DNA of 64,000 nucleotides from Euborellia annulipes (Eukaryota; Arthropoda; Insecta; Dermaptera; Anisolabididae): assembly GCA_023213315.1 (NCBI GenBank), contig JAKCPI010011604.1, positions 1-64,000 on the forward strand. The letters run 5' to 3'. Every line of letters begins with the position of its first letter. Within the stretch, counting starts at the first letter, position 1. The notes beneath the pieces were generated by a model. It saw only the letters and a list, made by a program, of their open reading frames with translations, searched no databases and was not told the DNA's origin. A program made the translations under genes and the position numbers. Positions 62,173 to 64,000 of this stretch are shown one piece after another.

Positions 62173-62625
62173 ACTTTCTCGTACCCTATATATGAAATAT
62201 ATAGAGAGAGAAAGTATTGCGATCATGTCAAAAATTCGATGTCGAGATTTTGATGGATATACACGTTTTGAGGTCCCCTGAGTCCAAAAAAAAGTGGGTC
62301 CCGCAAATTGGTCTGTGTGTATGTGTGTCTGTGTGTGTGTGTGTAACGATTTTTAGCATGAAGGAGTTGAGCTACCCGATTGAAATTTTATATTTAACTT
62401 AGGTACCTTCCCACACGCTCAAAATAAGCTTTTGAACAAAATCGGCCAAAAAGTACTAGTACTTTACTGATGTACTTTTTCAGTTTTTTTCGATTTTCTC
62501 AAAATTCCCTCAAAGGATTTTTTTTTAAATTCATAAATCAACTATTTTTTAGATGCTCTCATTTTGCCGTTGAAATCTTCTGAAGACCACTTTACTCTTG
62601 TTCTTCATAGGAAAGATAGGAGAAA
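62173..62625 (+). repeat. Family H subtype, right end replaced
   Basis: Left hairpin CCCTATATATGAAATATATA, same subtype as 52678. It runs to TAGGAAAGATAGGAGAAAC, then switches to the module shared with 17265-17625. Confidence 0.8.
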
Positions 62626-62980
62626 CAATGTTAATTTCCTATAGGGATTTGTATGTTAATTTCGATTCAAAAGGGGGTCCCCTTTGAAACTTTTTAGGCA
62701 TTTAAAATTTTTTTTTCCAATTCTTATGAAATTTTGTATTTATTTACGATTCTATATTGTGTATAAAATGTCCAAATATGAGATTAAAATTTTGAAAAAT
62801 AACCATAGTTTATTTCAAGCAGTCAACATTTAAAATGCAAGTTTGAAACTAAGGTGCTATGGGAAACTAAATATATCTCGACACAAAAAATCTGGTGTGA
62901 CCAGCACGGTGCACAACTTTCACTTATCGGAGGGTAAGAGAAAGTTTTGTGCTGTGCGACCAGCAACACCAGATTTTTTA
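62626..62980 (+). repeat. Hairpin plus non-H module
   Basis: Reverse-orientation relative of 17265-17625: AATGTTAATTTCCTATAGGG to ATGGGAAACTAAATATATCT and the CTGGTGTGACCAGCACGGTG hairpin. Confidence 0.7.
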
Positions 62981-62994
62981 AAATACAATTAACG

Positions 62995-63030
62995 ACGTTT
63001 CGGCCTTCATCAGGTCAAAAATGTTATGTT
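62995..63030 (-). ncRNA. Hammerhead-like motif with collapsed stem II
   Basis: Minus strand: TTGAC / CTGATGA / AGGCC / GAAACGTC / GTTAA. Boxes and stem I are intact, but stem II has lost its loop, so it is presumably inactive. Confidence 0.5.
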
Positions 63031-63034
63031 TACC

Positions 63035-63650
63035 TCGGGCTCTTGGCAACTGTCAAATTGCTCTTGGTGCGAACATTACTCAGATAGCATGACTTCTGGT
63101 TAAAAAGACACTCTAAATAAAACTATTGCCAAAATATGTTTAAAAAAAAAAGGGAAAAAATTTTAAATATTCAACTTTATGCAATATTCACCAAATGCAT
63201 GGAATTTGTTCAAAAAAAAAAAAGCCAAAATATGATTATTTCTAATCAAATTCTTATCAAATGGATAACTGCAACGGAAAGTTTCAGCTTCTATACAAAC
63301 AGACATTTGCATCAACATCCGGGCTCTATTCATTAATCTATAAACCTTTTTGCGCCTTAAAAGTAGATTAGATGATTTTTGAGATGCGCGCACCCGCAGA
63401 GCGAAAAAAAGAGAAATCATCGATTTGAATCGGATATCTCAAGAAGGGTGCAGCAGCACGCCCTTTTCTCCCTCGCTACTGTGCGGAATATTAAGATGAT
63501 ATTTGGAAAGAAAATCCAAGTTTGGTAGAAAAAAAGTTGACATTTCAGCAACAAAGTTTGCTTTACTTCTAACTCTCGGATAAGCTACTTGACTATGACT
63601 TTCGAGTCTTTTCACATCTAGTTAAAAGCTAAAAGTTAGCCCAGGTAGTA
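63035..63650. other. No gene seen
   Basis: Unique AT-rich DNA; the complementary frames at 63136-63420 show no domain. Confidence 0.4.
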
Positions 63651-63654
63651 GTAA

Positions 63655-63802
63655 ATATTTTTACATACTTATAAATTTTACATCTTGAATTCTAATATAT
63701 CGGCGGAAACTAAATATATCTCGACACAAAAAATTTCTGGTGTGACAAGCACAGAACACAACTTTCTCTTACTTATGTTATGAGCTTGTCATACCAGATT
63801 TT
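63655..63802 (+). repeat. Family H right end
   Basis: TTACATACTTATAAATTTTA, TCGGCGGAAACTAAATATAT and a shortened right hairpin ending GTCATACCAGATTTTT. Confidence 0.75.
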
Positions 63803-64000
63803 TTTTTTTAAACTTAAACTTTTTTCACACTCACCTCCACACATTCACACAGTCTTTTCGGCAACTCAGGCCATATAAGACTTTGACAATATCCGTTATT
63901 GATTAATATACATATTTGGGGTCCAGGCATTCTTATTTAAGCCATTTGGTATCCAAATGGCTTAAATAAAATCATCGGACTGCCTGGGGTCTGAACCCGC
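63803..64000 (-). mobile_element. SINE, cut by the window end
   Basis: Minus strand from box B (GCGGGTTCAGACCCCAGGC) through an intact palindrome to poly(A). The head lies beyond the window. Confidence 0.85.

Overview
This window looks like gene-poor animal nuclear DNA, most likely from an arthropod or another invertebrate with a transposon-rich genome. It is strongly AT-rich, and nothing bacterial is visible: no operons, no ribosome binding sites, no long open frames. It holds tRNA-derived SINEs with poly(A) tails, hAT-like, mariner-like and TTAA-target DNA elements, Helitron/Helentron-like ends, and hammerhead-ribozyme retroelement remnants of the Penelope-like type. I cannot name the species. 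Nearly all 60-120 residue open frames are translations of repeats or low-complexity DNA.

Layout. 1-8 kb: a large foldback, Helentron-like and TTAA elements, the first copies of the commonest repeat (here family H, about 660 bp with a hairpin at each end), SINEs, and a foldback with tRNA-like arms (7194-8011). 8-10.6 kb: mostly unique AT-rich DNA. 10.6-15.6 kb: a second SINE family, a broken mariner transposase gene, a SINE with clear target duplications, and small foldbacks. 16-19.4 kb: a TAGGG-type hAT-like element whose pre-insertion site survives in a paralogous repeat near 1.8 kb, followed by two H copies. 20-21.3 kb: head-to-head Helentron-like ends. 22.8-25.5 kb: several hAT-like elements, including a nest with insertions inside insertions. 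26-28.9 kb: H interrupted by a hAT-like element, then a SINE interrupted by a second tRNA-bearing foldback. 29.8-31.7 kb: two more element families. 32.3 kb: half of a THAP zinc-finger domain. 34-42 kb: three ribozyme-bearing foldbacks, hAT-like elements and a TTAA element. 42.8-44.5 kb: the least repetitive stretch, with a CRE-like promoter site and a candidate two-exon gene for a 37-residue protein. 45-63 kb: dense H, SINE and Helentron-like copies, a fourth ribozyme foldback (58.6 kb) and a four-level nest (60.1-61.5 kb). The window ends inside a SINE.

How the parts relate. The only likely host-gene evidence is the spliced small open frame at 43.4-44.1 kb and, less surely, the THAP fragment. 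The rest records successive transposition. Because insertions often land in repeats with other copies in the window, many boundaries can be set by comparing filled and empty sites, which gives target duplications of 8 bp (hAT-like), TTAA, TA (mariner-like), TAA/TGA (tRNA-bearing foldbacks) and 9-14 bp (SINE and ribozyme retroelements). Family letters (H, W, K, T, Z, X, Y, R) are labels made up for this annotation.
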